DNA of 64,000 nt, from the NCBI GenBank assembly GCA_012845835.1, contig JABAKD010000030.1:6707599-6771598 (forward strand). The letters are read 5' to 3'. The notes under the pieces are model-generated. The model was not told the DNA's origin and did no database searches. It saw nothing but the letters and a program-made list of their open reading frames with translations. Shown piece by piece: positions 42,401 through 51,622 of this stretch (the stretch's first letter is position 1; each line of letters starts with the position of its first letter). Origin of the DNA: Undaria pinnatifida. Taxonomy: Eukaryota; Sar; Phaeophyceae; Laminariales; Alariaceae. The position numbers and the translations under genes were made by a program.

Positions 42401-45008
42401 GAGAAAACTCATTCCTTCGCATTTTAGTAGGAGCCACGTCCGTCGTCGGTTGCGGGCAGTAGTTTCGGCGCTGCCTTGACTGCTGTACAGTGGTGCCCCA
42501 AGGATGTGATGAAGAAAAAAACAAAGCTCCGGCATAGTAGAACAAGCTCGCGCATCCAACGCCCTCTGTTTTTTGTGTTTTATCCAGTTGCTTTGTTGTT
42601 ATTGCTGTTGTGGTTATGTTTCTTATCGTTGTGTTCTTTTTTTTTTGCTGATGGTGCTTGTGCTTGTTCGTTTCGTGTGCGTGTTTTTTTTTTTCTCTAC
42701 AGGAGCACCCTGTGTTCCGACGCAAGGGCGCGGACTTGGTCATTGAGAAGAACCTGACGCTCGTGGAGTCTCTGTGCGGATTCGACTTTTCCATCACCCA
42801 CATGGACAAGCGATCCCTCCGAGTAAAGAGCAACCCCGGACAGGTAAATACACAATTATAGGCCATGATCGCGACATACTGGTATATATTTTTCGGAGTG
42901 GCGACTGGAGGGGGGTTAGGTCGGCCGCACGCGCGCCCATCATCGAATGCTTCCTGCGCTTGAACTGAGCTTGGGCCTGGCCTGCACTTTTCTATCTCGC
43001 CTGCCGACTGTCTCAGCTCGTTTTGTTCATTTTCTCTCTGAGACCCTCCATGGAAAATAAGCCAGGCCGCACAGCGCTCCACCCATTCGGTCGTGCCCTT
43101 CAGTCAGTGGTATTGTTCTTGCCTTGTGTTTTTCTTTGTTTTGGTATCGTTTTCTTCGGTGTACCGGAAGTAGAATAACAGTCCAACCACGAGCTGCCAT
43201 ACGTCCCTTTTCTTGTTTGGCGACTGGTTTTGGTTTTTGTTAATTTTTGTATGAGACCAACAACCGAGAGGCCAACCCTTCCATTGCATTATTGTGTAAA
43301 TGTTGATATTACTGAAGTCCTTTGTTGTCTTGTGTACATATCTATATTTTGAATAGGTGACCAAGCACGACGACGTGTTCATGCTGGACGGAGAGGGCAT
43401 GCCGACGGTCGGCAACCCCTTCGTGAAGGGACGACTTTTTGTCATCTTCAAGGTCAGTGCCCCGTATTTTTTTAGTATTTTCTCTTTTACTACTGATAAA
43501 ATATCGCGCGCCAGCTCCAAGTTAACTGTCCCGAAAAACGTGTATGCTGTTCGAAAGGAGTTAACTTTCAGAGCCCCGCAATCCCCGCCCTGTACTAATT
43601 TCACTTAAGTTGTCAACCCAAGGGGGTTTCCAGTTGTACGAGCGTCAACACCCCGTCCCTAGACGTTGCACGACTTTCCGAGCAGAGTTTCAATCTTTGT
43701 GGGGATGCTTTTATCGACCAGGCACAGCAGTATAGTCTTGCGGCTGCACCCGTCATTGCCCGTTTTAACCCCGCCACCACACTGCAAAATATCTCTAGTT
43801 TGTATTATTTTGATATGTTCGCCCCCAAGAGTGAATGCAGGCCGCAAGAGTTTTCACTAGGTTTAGCTACACGGGATGCGATGGGTTTTTATTGTCTTCT
43901 TCGTGTTTTTGTTTTCTTCTGTTGGAAACCGGGCACGAAGAATTTGTGTCAGCCTGCGGCATTTTCGCTGCGAAACCAGGTTGTTAGAATCAGCACCCAC
44001 ACCTTGTGTCCCTCTTTTGTTTCTGTTTTTGCCATTTGCCACGTGCCAATGTTGATGTTTTGTTTTGTCGCGTCGTCGGTTTGTTCTTCGCGGTTGCCCC
44101 GCTTGCAGGTGACCTTCCCGGATGCTCTCCCTCCGGCAGCCGTAGAAGTGTTGGAAAAGGTTTTGCCGCCGAGGCCCGAGACGGAGTACGATGGGGACGA
44201 AGAGGAACCCATGCTCGAGGTAAAGTATAATAGTCCAAGCCGGTGCACGCTGTGCCGCCTGGTCTCTGGCCATGCCGAGCCACGCTTGGTCGGGTCGGGT
44301 GGGGTCGGGTGTAGATAGCGGCTCGGTCGCCCCGGTGGCGTATCAGGTTATGCTCGAGCCTGGTATAGATCACTTTAGTGAGTTCGAGCCCCGCCGAGTG
44401 CATACTCGTATAATCGTTGGGACTTTTTCTTGTGCACAAGTTGACTTGCGGAAAGCGCTAGAGCGTGAGTTAGCAACACTCGATAAGAAAAACGACGAGC
44501 AGCGGGATTGCTGAACCCATGCGCGATAACAATTGAAGGCAAGAACCGGGGGGAAGGGACGACACCTGTGACCACGGCTTGTCCAGAAGCTGGAAAGTAG
44601 AAGTGTGAGGAAAATAAAAGCGGCAAGTGCGAAACTGTTTTGGAAAGGGTGTGCAGTTCACAGTTTTTATGGACAGGTTTACACCAAGCATGTTTCTTCT
44701 GAGTGCTTTTATTTGTCGTGTTCTGTTCCCCTCTGCTGGATATCTCATGTTGCCCCCCCCCCCCCCCCACCCACCCACCCACCCACCCCCCTGCGTTTTC
44801 TGTTGTTGGTTGTTTATTCGTCGTCGTTGCTGCTGCTGTTGTCACTGCTTTTCGTTGCAACCATTGGTTGTTTCTTTTTTTTTTTCAGCGCGTTGACCTC
44901 AGCACGTTCGGGCAGACCCACCAACACGACATGAACATGAACGGAGGCTCGGACGACGAGAGGGCGGGCGGGCCCGGCGACCAGAGGGTGCAGTGCCAGA
45001 ACATGTAA
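33264..45008 (+). CDS. Type I J-domain co-chaperone (DNAJA/Ydj1 class), ten exons
   Basis: Exons: 33264-33449, 36910-37107, 37632-37730, 40181-40261, 40623-40745, 42168-42305, 42703-42843, 43357-43452, 44109-44219, 44889-45008. Together they give 1,293 bp, 430 residues, and every junction is GT-AG and phase 0. Domain order: J domain (about residues 34-103, HPD at the start of exon 2), a short Gly-rich linker with FSMFFGGG, a zinc-finger domain with four CxxC units (CGTC, CDKC, CSSC, CKAC), two substrate-binding beta domains, and a tail ending CQNM. That tail is a CaaX box, implying farnesylation as in Ydj1 and animal DNAJA1/2. The length is typical of the family. The protein stimulates Hsp70 ATPase and hands over unfolded clients in the cytosol. 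Introns 5 and 9 carry SINEs and intron 3 a hAT-like MITE, all apparently tolerated. Confidence 0.95.
33450..36909 (+). other. DNAJA intron 1 (3,460 bp)
   Basis: Non-coding. It contains the poly-T tract flanked by 40-bp direct repeats (35309-35427) and a GGAT tetranucleotide run near 35653. A 217-codon frame on the minus strand (35806-36459) has no features of a gene. Confidence 0.8.
35309..35427. repeat. 40-bp direct repeat flanking a poly-T tract
   Basis: 35309-35348 and 35388-35427 are identical but for one base (block GGAACGCTCCACTGGAGG). Between them lie 39 bases, nearly all T. It may be a tandem duplication invaded by a poly-T, or an extremely truncated retro-insertion. Confidence 0.8.
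36910..37107 (+). CDS. DNAJA exon 2
   Basis: 66 codons starting [14 protein letters not shown], so the catalytic HPD tripeptide is residues 2-4 of the exon. Helices III and IV follow ([18 protein letters not shown]), then the Gly-rich region with [11 protein letters not shown]. Acceptor TACAG, donor GTGAGA. Confidence 0.94.
37632..37730 (+). CDS. DNAJA exon 3
   Basis: 33 codons with the DLYNGKT segment that begins the first C-terminal beta domain (family LEDLYNG motif). Acceptor CGCAG, donor GTCAGC. Confidence 0.93.
37975..38110. repeat. Diverged arm of the long-TIR element (14.2-15.3 kb)
   Basis: Shares, in order, AAGGGGAGTC, TATATCCT, a GAG...CACAC stretch, GCGATC, GAGTATC and CACGCAGCTTGCAAA with 14255-14335. 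Lies in DNAJA intron 3. Confidence 0.55.
39236..39862. mobile_element. hAT-like MITE with duplicated right half
   Basis: The left end CAGGGCAGTCTTCTGGAAAT is mirrored by two right ends, at 39637 and 39862, whose reverse complements begin CAGGGCAGTCCTCGGG. The segment 39436-39657 is tandemly repeated at about 39664-39880, including flank sequence AGGGTCTAA. The left flank GAAAGTAT resembles the flank after each right end (GAAATTTT and GAGAATAT, 6 of 8 each), so the duplication is plausible but worn. Motifs GGGAATT and CCGCGG repeat inside. It lies in DNAJA intron 3. Confidence 0.7.
40181..40261 (+). CDS. DNAJA exon 4
   Basis: 27 codons with the first two zinc-binding units, CGTCNGVG and CDKCQGRG. 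A perfect pyrimidine tract (CTCTCTCTCTTTTTGTTTCAG region) precedes it. Donor GTGTGT. Confidence 0.93.
40623..40745 (+). CDS. DNAJA exon 5
   Basis: 41 codons: the [11 protein letters not shown] segment of the first beta domain and zinc units three and four ([16 protein letters not shown]). The last unit has Ala-Lys-Lys where the family often has Gly-x-Gly or GRK, with both cysteines kept. Confidence 0.94.
40796..41100 (+). mobile_element. tRNA-derived SINE, copy 5, in DNAJA intron 5
   Basis: Head GTCGCCCCGGTGGCGTATCA, box B GAGTTCGAATCCC, full body and an A-rich tail with G interruptions. Inserted sense to the host gene, 50 bp after the exon 5 donor. Confidence 0.92.
41860..42130 (+). repeat. 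Long C/T-rich tract in DNAJA intron 5
   Basis: About 270 bp of nearly uninterrupted pyrimidine on the coding strand just before exon 6. It may act as an extended polypyrimidine tract. Pro/Ser/Leu-rich frames here are artefacts. Confidence 0.7.
42168..42305 (+). CDS. DNAJA exon 6
   Basis: 46 codons: [24 protein letters not shown] and [11 protein letters not shown], the hinge from beta domain I to II. The family motif GMxxGQKI is intact. Acceptor CAACAG, donor GTAACG. Confidence 0.94.
42703..42843 (+). CDS. DNAJA exon 7
   Basis: 47 codons: [11 protein letters not shown], the [10 protein letters not shown] segment and [11 protein letters not shown], matching the family blocks H..F.R.G.DL, L.EALCGF and the NPGQ/HPGQ turn. 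Confidence 0.94.
43357..43452 (+). CDS. DNAJA exon 8
   Basis: 32 codons: [20 protein letters not shown] and [11 protein letters not shown], corresponding to the family EGMP and KGRL.I.F motifs of beta domain II. Confidence 0.94.
44109..44219 (+). CDS. DNAJA exon 9
   Basis: 37 codons: [20 protein letters not shown] then an acidic stretch with [10 protein letters not shown], matching the dimerisation end (V.FP...LLPPR) of type I J-proteins. Confidence 0.93.
44326..44620 (+). mobile_element. tRNA-derived SINE, copy 6, in DNAJA intron 9
   Basis: Head GTCGCCCCGGTGGCGTATCA, box B variant GAGTTCGAGCCCC, full body, short A-rich tail. Sense to the host gene. More diverged in box B than other copies, so probably older. 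Confidence 0.92.
44889..45008 (+). CDS. DNAJA exon 10 (last)
   Basis: 39 codons and stop. Gly/Asp/His/Met-rich tail ([14 protein letters not shown]) ending RVQCQNM. The final Cys-Gln-Asn-Met is a farnesyl-type CaaX box. Confidence 0.93.
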   Translation, partial: RVDLSTFGQTHQHDMNMNGGSDDERAGGPGDQRVQCQNM

Positions 45009-46797
45009 CGCGCTTTTGGTTATCCTTGGCGCGTCTCTCTGTCGACGCGTTTTGCTGATGCGCCCCGTGATTGGCTTGGTGGTGGTTGCACTGGAGACTC
45101 GAACCGGCCTCCCTCAGATATTTCCTTTCAAGCGGGCTACGCTTTGCGCGTGTGAACGGACTTGGCTCGCTGTAACGGAGGGCAAAGGGTTTTTGGGCAA
45201 GAAGGGGAGCATGTTTTGGAGGGGGGGGGAGGCTAGGCTGTATGTGTTGGGCCCCGACCTCTCGCTTTTTTTTTTTCCCGAACGCCGTTTTTTTCGAGCG
45301 CATCGGGGGGGCGTACCGGGAGCTTGGAGTGGGGGGAGGGGAGAATGGCGGGCAGCCTCGTTTCTTGCTTGCTATTTTGTTGGTGTACTTGTTCGTCGGT
45401 AGACGGTGGGGGTGAAAACAAACCTTGTAGTGCGATGCCGAACCCGTGGCAAATTTTGGCGCTCGGCAGGAATGCTCGGTTTATGTGGTTTGCAAGACTC
45501 GGCGCAATACGATGCGATGCAATGCAATTCGACTTTTGGTGGGCAGACGGCGGCGGCGGAGGGAGGGGGAAGGGGAAGGGGGGGGGGGGGTTGTTTTTTG
45601 TTATGTGTCAGATAAAGGTCTTATCCTGTCTTTCGGCTGTTTTTTTGTCACAAAACGCGAGCACTGATGAAGGGCTACAGCCGCTTCTTTTGAGGAAGCA
45701 GTGACCGATTTTGCCCGCCTTCCGTTCTGGCATGCATTCGTCCCACCCTCGTCATGGCAAAAGCTAATGAAACAATTGCGTGGGTTCGAAGGCATTGGAT
45801 ATACTGTTAGCCGGGAATGTGGGGGGAAGGGGCGGCGGCGGGGGGAGGGGGGAGGGGGGGGGGTACACAGAAAGGTGTCTTATGGTGGCCGTGCCGTGGC
45901 ATTCCCACGTGGTTGTTTGGTTTGTCGACGAATGGACGTGTCCCCACGTGGTGAGTACGGGGCCAGTGGTGGGGCGGGATGAGAAGGCGTGCTGCGACTG
46001 ACTGCCTGACTGACTGCTTGACTGGCTGCTGTAGGTTGCGGAAAGCTGTTAGTTTCGGGACCCGTGCCGACCCGTGCGAGAGAACGCGGAAGGAAGTTGG
46101 GCGGTTAGGTTGTATGCATGTGCACTCAAATCAATCGTGATAGAGCAAGTGTTAACAACGAAAGGCCGACGAACGAGATGGGATAAGGATTTTTTTTTTT
46201 TTCTCTTTTGGTGACGATTGACGAGACACCTTGCTGCTGCTGATCTTTTTGCTGTGAGCCGTCTGACTTGGATGCGCCATCTCTTTTTTTTTGTTTTTTT
46301 ATCATGCGGCGATCCGATGAGGCGCCGCATACTACTAATACTCTACTACCACCATCGCTCTAAGGCGTATTTGGTGCCCCGACAAACCGGGGCACGGAGA
46401 CGGATCGGTTGGCTGGTGGGGACCACCGAAAAAGGCACGCCGGGTTTTAATTTTTGTTGTTGGGTTCGCGTATTGTGTTCGTCTCGTGTGTGTTTTTTTC
46501 TTTTTCGAGTGTCGCAAGAAAATCTGCTTTATAACACGAATGATGAGAATCGTACGTACCGAGGTCGGTCAATTATTCACGGTAAGCTATCGTGTTGACT
46601 TATTATGGTGATGAATGATGAATGATGATTGTTTCGTTCTCCTCGGTGCGAGACTTCGTCGGTGTCTAATGGCAAAATGGGCGTGGCGTGTTTTGTTTGC
46701 CTGGTGGAAGCGTCTTTCTTCTCGTCTTCCGAATTGCATCGTGTTTGTATATTTTTGTGGGGAAGCACGAGCAGCATAGTTTCTATCTCTCTGGTAC
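45009..46797. other. DNAJA downstream region, G-rich; no further gene seen
   Basis: G runs occur at 45219-45232, 45305-45345, 45555-45592 and 45825-45862. The 3' UTR end cannot be fixed. No supported coding sequence. Confidence 0.45.
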
Positions 46798-46896
46798 CTA
46801 GACGAGCCTTCAGGCTAGCCACACAATCTGCGACTTCCTTCCAACCCTCGTCGACAGCGGCCTCCGATTGCAGTGCTGCCGCTGTTGCCCCCTCTT
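46798..46896 (-). CDS. Candidate exon of an unrecognised minus-strand gene
   Basis: Read 46896 to 46798: acceptor TTATTCCTAG, then 99 bp encoding a helical segment (EEGATAAALQSEAAVDEGW, KEVADCVASLKARL), then donor GTACCAG. Both ends are phase 1, so it could be skipped or inserted without changing frame. No family recognised. Confidence 0.3.
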
Positions 46897-47104
46897 CTAG
46901 GAATAATGACACAAGACCAAAAAAAGAAAAAACAAGCCAAACAACAGAAAAACGAAAACAAAGCTCTCTCGAAACCGAAATCGACTTCGGGGGCAGCAAA
47001 TAGATACAGCACCACCCATGTTTAATATAATAGTCCACTGGTTCTTCGCTACACGATCTGCCAGTTATTTCTGTTTTTTTTTGTCGACAGCGGTATTATG
47101 TACG

Positions 47105-47301
47105 GCTCTCCCACCAGCCCGCCCCTTTCCCCTCCCCCCCTCCCTTCTCTCGCCGTTCTTGGCATCCTCCTTTGCATACCGTAACCAACTAATTTCCACC
47201 TCGGCCCTGTGCCATCTCGCCATGAAACCATCCGCCGCTTTGGCGATCCCCCGGTACACTTTTGCCAGCCCGTGTAGCTGCCGTAGGCCAGAGCACCGTC
47301 T
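47105..47301 (-). CDS. Second candidate exon of the same unrecognised gene
   Basis: After an acceptor GGGTAG at 47302, the frame reads GLRQLHGLAKVYRGIAKAAD and FMARWHRAEVEISWLRYAKE, amphipathic and plausible as helices, then becomes Gly/Arg-rich. The donor is not fixed (a GTGGGA near 47105 is possible). May be upstream of the exon at 46798-46896. Confidence 0.28.
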
Positions 47302-48360
47302 CTACCCCGAACAACCAAGGGGAGGTTCCCGTCGATCCCTCTTTTGGACTCTAAACACCTGACGATGTCGTCTACCAGGCATTGGGCCCATGTCTTTCCT
47401 GCCGTCCCGGTCCCGGGTTCTCTCCCCCGGCCATCACCCCGAGGACATCACCCGCCGGCTCTTAGTCGCTCGGGTTTTGCCCGTTGTGCAGCCCCCGCAG
47501 AAAAGGAGACGCCGCTTGTTTGCGGATAGTCGTCTCAACGCTCTTTTCGCGTTATTATTATTAGTGGTTATAATGCCCAGTTTTCCTCGACGTAATATTA
47601 TTATGGTAATATTATTTATAGCACCGTCAGTTCGTCAATTCGGGTCTATTTTAATTCTACATCATTTTTCGACTTCGTTGAGTGTTTCTCTGTGTTTCGT
47701 TGTTTATTTTGTCAATCTTTTTCTTGTCTCTACAAAGAAACTCAACATGTATTTCCCTTTTACGTATGATATATATGCGCTCTTTCGTGTCCATCGAGTA
47801 AGCATGCCCATGGCGTAATGTATAGATATACATGCTTAAAAGATGCTCACTCGCTATATAACCATGTCACTCCCCCTCTTCTTGTTAAATATTCTGTCGT
47901 TGAATGCGTGTGTTTACGAATCCCTTTCTCTGGTATTATTATTATTATTATTATTATTATTACTTGCTAAGCCGTTGGGCTTTGCCCGCGTGAGTTCGAA
48001 TCTCATCGTCGACGCCAATATGGTTGCTACTACTATCGTAGAGTCCCAAGAGTCCCAAGTGATATGGTAGCTTTGACCCGCTACCGAGGGCTGCACTTTT
48101 CCTTCTTATATTTAGGGCAAGGAGAGAGCCCTCCACGTTGGGTTACCAGCGTGGAGAAGAGATAGATCGAGTGAGGTTCGGGCGGGCAAACAAGGCCCGG
48201 CTCGACTTCAAGGAGGTTCGGTTATCATGCCGAGTTCTCCCGTTCGTTGTCGGAAAGATTCGTTGTCGGAAAGATACTCAGATGTGATAACACTTCTGGT
48301 GTATCTTCCATGGGTACATGTGCAACGACCATTCTACGAACTTTCCCCAAAACCTGTCCT
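47302..48360. other. No gene seen
   Basis: Contains a TTA run at 47934-47962 followed by a tRNA-like 3' half. Nothing else supported. Confidence 0.4.
47963..48018 (+). repeat. tRNA 3'-half-like segment after a TTA microsatellite
   Basis: GGGCTTTGCCCGCGTGAGTTCGAATCTCATCGTCGACGCCA-like sequence: a hairpin like the variable arm of a Leu/Ser tRNA, then box B GAGTTCGAATCTC. There is no 5' half, so it is not a working tRNA gene. Confidence 0.45.
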
Positions 48361-48363
48361 CCA

Positions 48364-48613
<250 letters not shown>

Positions 48614-48809
48614 GCCCTCCGACAATATAGCGTAGATGCCGTTCCGATGTAAACCGAATATCCTTCCATAAAGCAGCAGTTAGTAGTACTTAAAATACAA
48701 TATGAAGTCGAATGATCGCATCATAATGCAGTGGTATCTTCCGCCAACCATTTGCCCATTTCCTTCTCCTTTCATCTACTATTTCCTTTCCCTAAATATA
48801 CCTGGTATG

Positions 48810-49574
48810 TTATAGCTGAGAGTCTACCTTAATCCTCATCAACATTGCCACCCCAGGCCAGTGGCCGTAGTTCTCCTGATTCTTCCTTCCCCTCGCGGCC
48901 TGACGATCCCTCAGAGATAGCCTATACCGATGAACTCTGCGCGAAATCGCGACCTGACTGGTCACAGAAATGATTTGGAATAGTCGCTCCTTGCACACGC
49001 CTTCCCGCGCTAGGGACGATGCGTCCGTCCCTCCAACGATGCTTGCCGCCACCTGATCTGTCAAGTCGCTGCCTTCTTCACCGAGGCGCCCAAAGCTTTC
49101 CGCCGCGAGAGTGGCGAGTTTGTAGCTGCGTTCGTCGAAGGACACCTGTCCCGGACGAGCGTAGTGGTTGCGCTTGCGCGCCTCGGAAGTGGAAGCCGCT
49201 GATCCGTTTCGATCCGCGCTTCCTGCCCGCATGTGGACCTCTGCTTGTGGGTCCGCATACGTCACGTCGAGGAGTATCGACTTGTCGCGATACTCCGATA
49301 CTGTAGCATCTCTTAATCCACCTGCCTCAATCACGATGTCCATTCGCAAATCCCTGTCTGCGTGGAACGGGGCCCCGCTTTCCACCTGGTGGCGGACGGG
49401 CATGCTTGTAAGGGTGCGGGAGAGCGCGTGCACAAGGGTTTGGTGCTGGTTCACTTGCGCGCCCGCTCGGTGACACAATCGCGCATACCGTGTATTAACC
49501 TCCGCTTCACCGCAGCATGGGCATCTCGCCGCCAGGAATTCCTCCATCCCCAAAAATCTTTTCCCCGCAGTCAC
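48810..49574 (-). pseudogene. C-terminal zinc-knuckle and endonuclease-like part of the non-LTR element
   Basis: 254 open codons in a frame shifted from the RT. They include a Cys/His cluster (ARCPCCGEAEVNTRYARLCH) and, further on, RMDIVIEAG and SILLDVTYADPQ. These recall the CCHC knuckle followed by R...D...PD/LDVT strands of restriction-like endonucleases in R2-type elements. Not confirmed. Confidence 0.55.
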
Positions 49575-49621
49575 GAACTCTGATGCAGGGATGGTTCTAG
49601 CTGAGTCTACAGGCCTCGCCC

Positions 49622-51622
49622 TTAGGAAGGCGATAGCCCCTGATCCCGATCGACTCGTTGCCGGGCCCTGGCCAAGTTTCGTGTCTCCTTCTCGCCTTGA
49701 GACTCGCTTGTGTCTCGCTGGGGACTCGTCTCGGGGAGCTGGTCCAGCGAAGAGACGTACCTCTCATAACGTACTCGGTTTACCAGTTTACCCAGTCTAT
49801 GCTGCGCTTTGCTCGAGCTAATAGTTTCGGCGTCGTGTGCAGGCAACACGTCTGCAATTGATTGCCCTGAGGCACCTTGCTCTCCTGCTCTAAAGGTTCT
49901 GTCTCGCCAGCTTTCCGGCACAATGTTCGCCATGGCCTCCTCCGAAACCCCATGCACATCGCGCAGGTCCCTGACGCTGTTCCAGATGCGCCGCACGAGG
50001 TCAGAATCGGGCAGCTCCCTCCGGACTTTGTTCCCTTTTGCGCCGGATAGATCAGCAAGCACCTCTGCCACCGTCGCCACCAAGCTCCCAACGGATGCTG
50101 ACACCCTCCGAGCTTCAGCCGACGACAGCCCAAACCCTCCGGCCCCCGTGGACAGGCTCGCCTGCGCCTGTTGATGGGGCTGCAGGGTCAACATGTTTGT
50201 CGGGCACCCGTCCGCGAAGAACGATGATTCTGCTGCCCCCGGGAGATCGAGCAATTTCTCCAGCATTCACAAGGCGTTGCCATCTGCTTTTTCGCATGCA
50301 GCCAGCGATAGTTCTGGGTCCATCACGCGTTCAAGGTAGGAGGTCCGTTGAACCATGGAGCCGGTGGCAATCAGGTTGGCTGATTGCTTGTCCGGCATGC
50401 GCGACAACATCCGTGCGAGTTGCTCCGCTCCCCCGTTTCGGACTATCTCCATTGCGCTCTCCCTCACATACTCATCTGTGCCGATGGGCACCCCCACCAC
50501 CATAACCCCACCACATTCGGCAATGCTGACGCCAATACATTCAAGAAGGGTGATTTGTTCCGGCGTAGGTACGTGACCCTTTGGGGGCAGGGCAACCGTT
50601 TTGCTCGGGTTGATTACAATTCCGATGTTGGACAGCTCACGCTGGAGAAAGGGTACCACTTCCACAGTATTGGGTCTGATTTCCATCAATCCGATGCTAA
50701 TATCTAGGTAGGCGAATGCCTCTACACCTCTTGGCTCGAACTCCGCCCGTGTCCGCTTCAGCACCGGCAGGAGCGGCATGCAGAACAACGCCGATCCTAT
50801 GGCATCACCTTGTTGTACCCCGCTGGAGCAGTCGATCTTCCGCCTTTCTCCCGATTCCATCTGAAAGACCACGGGCGCAGACATCTCGCCGTAATATTTT
50901 GCCACGAACGGTGTAAGCGCCGGCACGCAAGTGGCTGCCTTCGCCAGCATAGCAGTCCGCTTCACTGTGTTGAATGCGTTGGAGCAATCGGTGAGGATCA
51001 GCCAGTTGTTTGCCTCGTGATGTACTCTTGCACGTATCGCTCCGACTCCAAACTGTCTCGCTTCGCGGTTGGCCTCCTCCAGCCGTGGTCGTCATTGCCG
51101 CATGGTTCCGGCCGAAATAAGCCGCCTCCACGTCATCCCCACGCACACGGAGCGGCATTTTTCACCCAGGGCAGTGAGGTTGGATTGCAAGAAGAGCTGC
51201 CTGAATTCAGGCGGGAAGGCGTTTGGATCAATGATAATTCTTCTCCAGAAGGCTTCGATGCCAGCTCCGAATTTTTCGCGCCCAAAGCCAGTCCTGATTA
51301 TTGACTGCAAGTAGAAGCGCAGACCGTCGCTTCCCGCGCCTGATGAGGCGTTGCGAGAATTGATTACCTCGAGGGCCACCTGTGGGTCAAACTCTTCCTC
51401 CGGGCGCCAGTTGGAAACACTCTCTTCCTCCTGGTCGGTGGAACTTGTTGCCACCGCTGCCGCTGCAGCTTCGGAGACGCAGGCCTGGTTCTCCTCCGGG
51501 AACTTTGCTTTTACGCGCTCCCACGTTTCCTCGTTCCCCGGCGCGCGCGGTTCCGCGAGGAGGCTGCGTGCTGCCACAGTCACCCCCCCTCGATGGCGGC
51601 ATGATGTTTGATGCCCTCTCAA
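49622..51622 (-). pseudogene. Reverse transcriptase of the non-LTR element, two stops and a lost catalytic Asp
   Basis: One reading frame runs from 51622 to 49622 with only two interruptions, both TGA (51092-51094 and 50267-50269). Motifs in order: SDGLRFYLQ near the N-terminus, LILTDCSNAFNTVKR (RT motif A with its Asp), CSSGVQQGDAIGSALF (motif B), and VEAFAYLDIS, where the expected YxDD is YLDI. The second catalytic Asp is lost. Downstream comes a connection region. The enzyme could not work even if the stops were read through. Confidence 0.85.

Noticed and set aside
41563-42479. Pro/Ser/Leu-rich plus-strand frames of 160-226 codons
   Set aside because: They come from the intronic pyrimidine tract and run across exon 6 in wrong frames.
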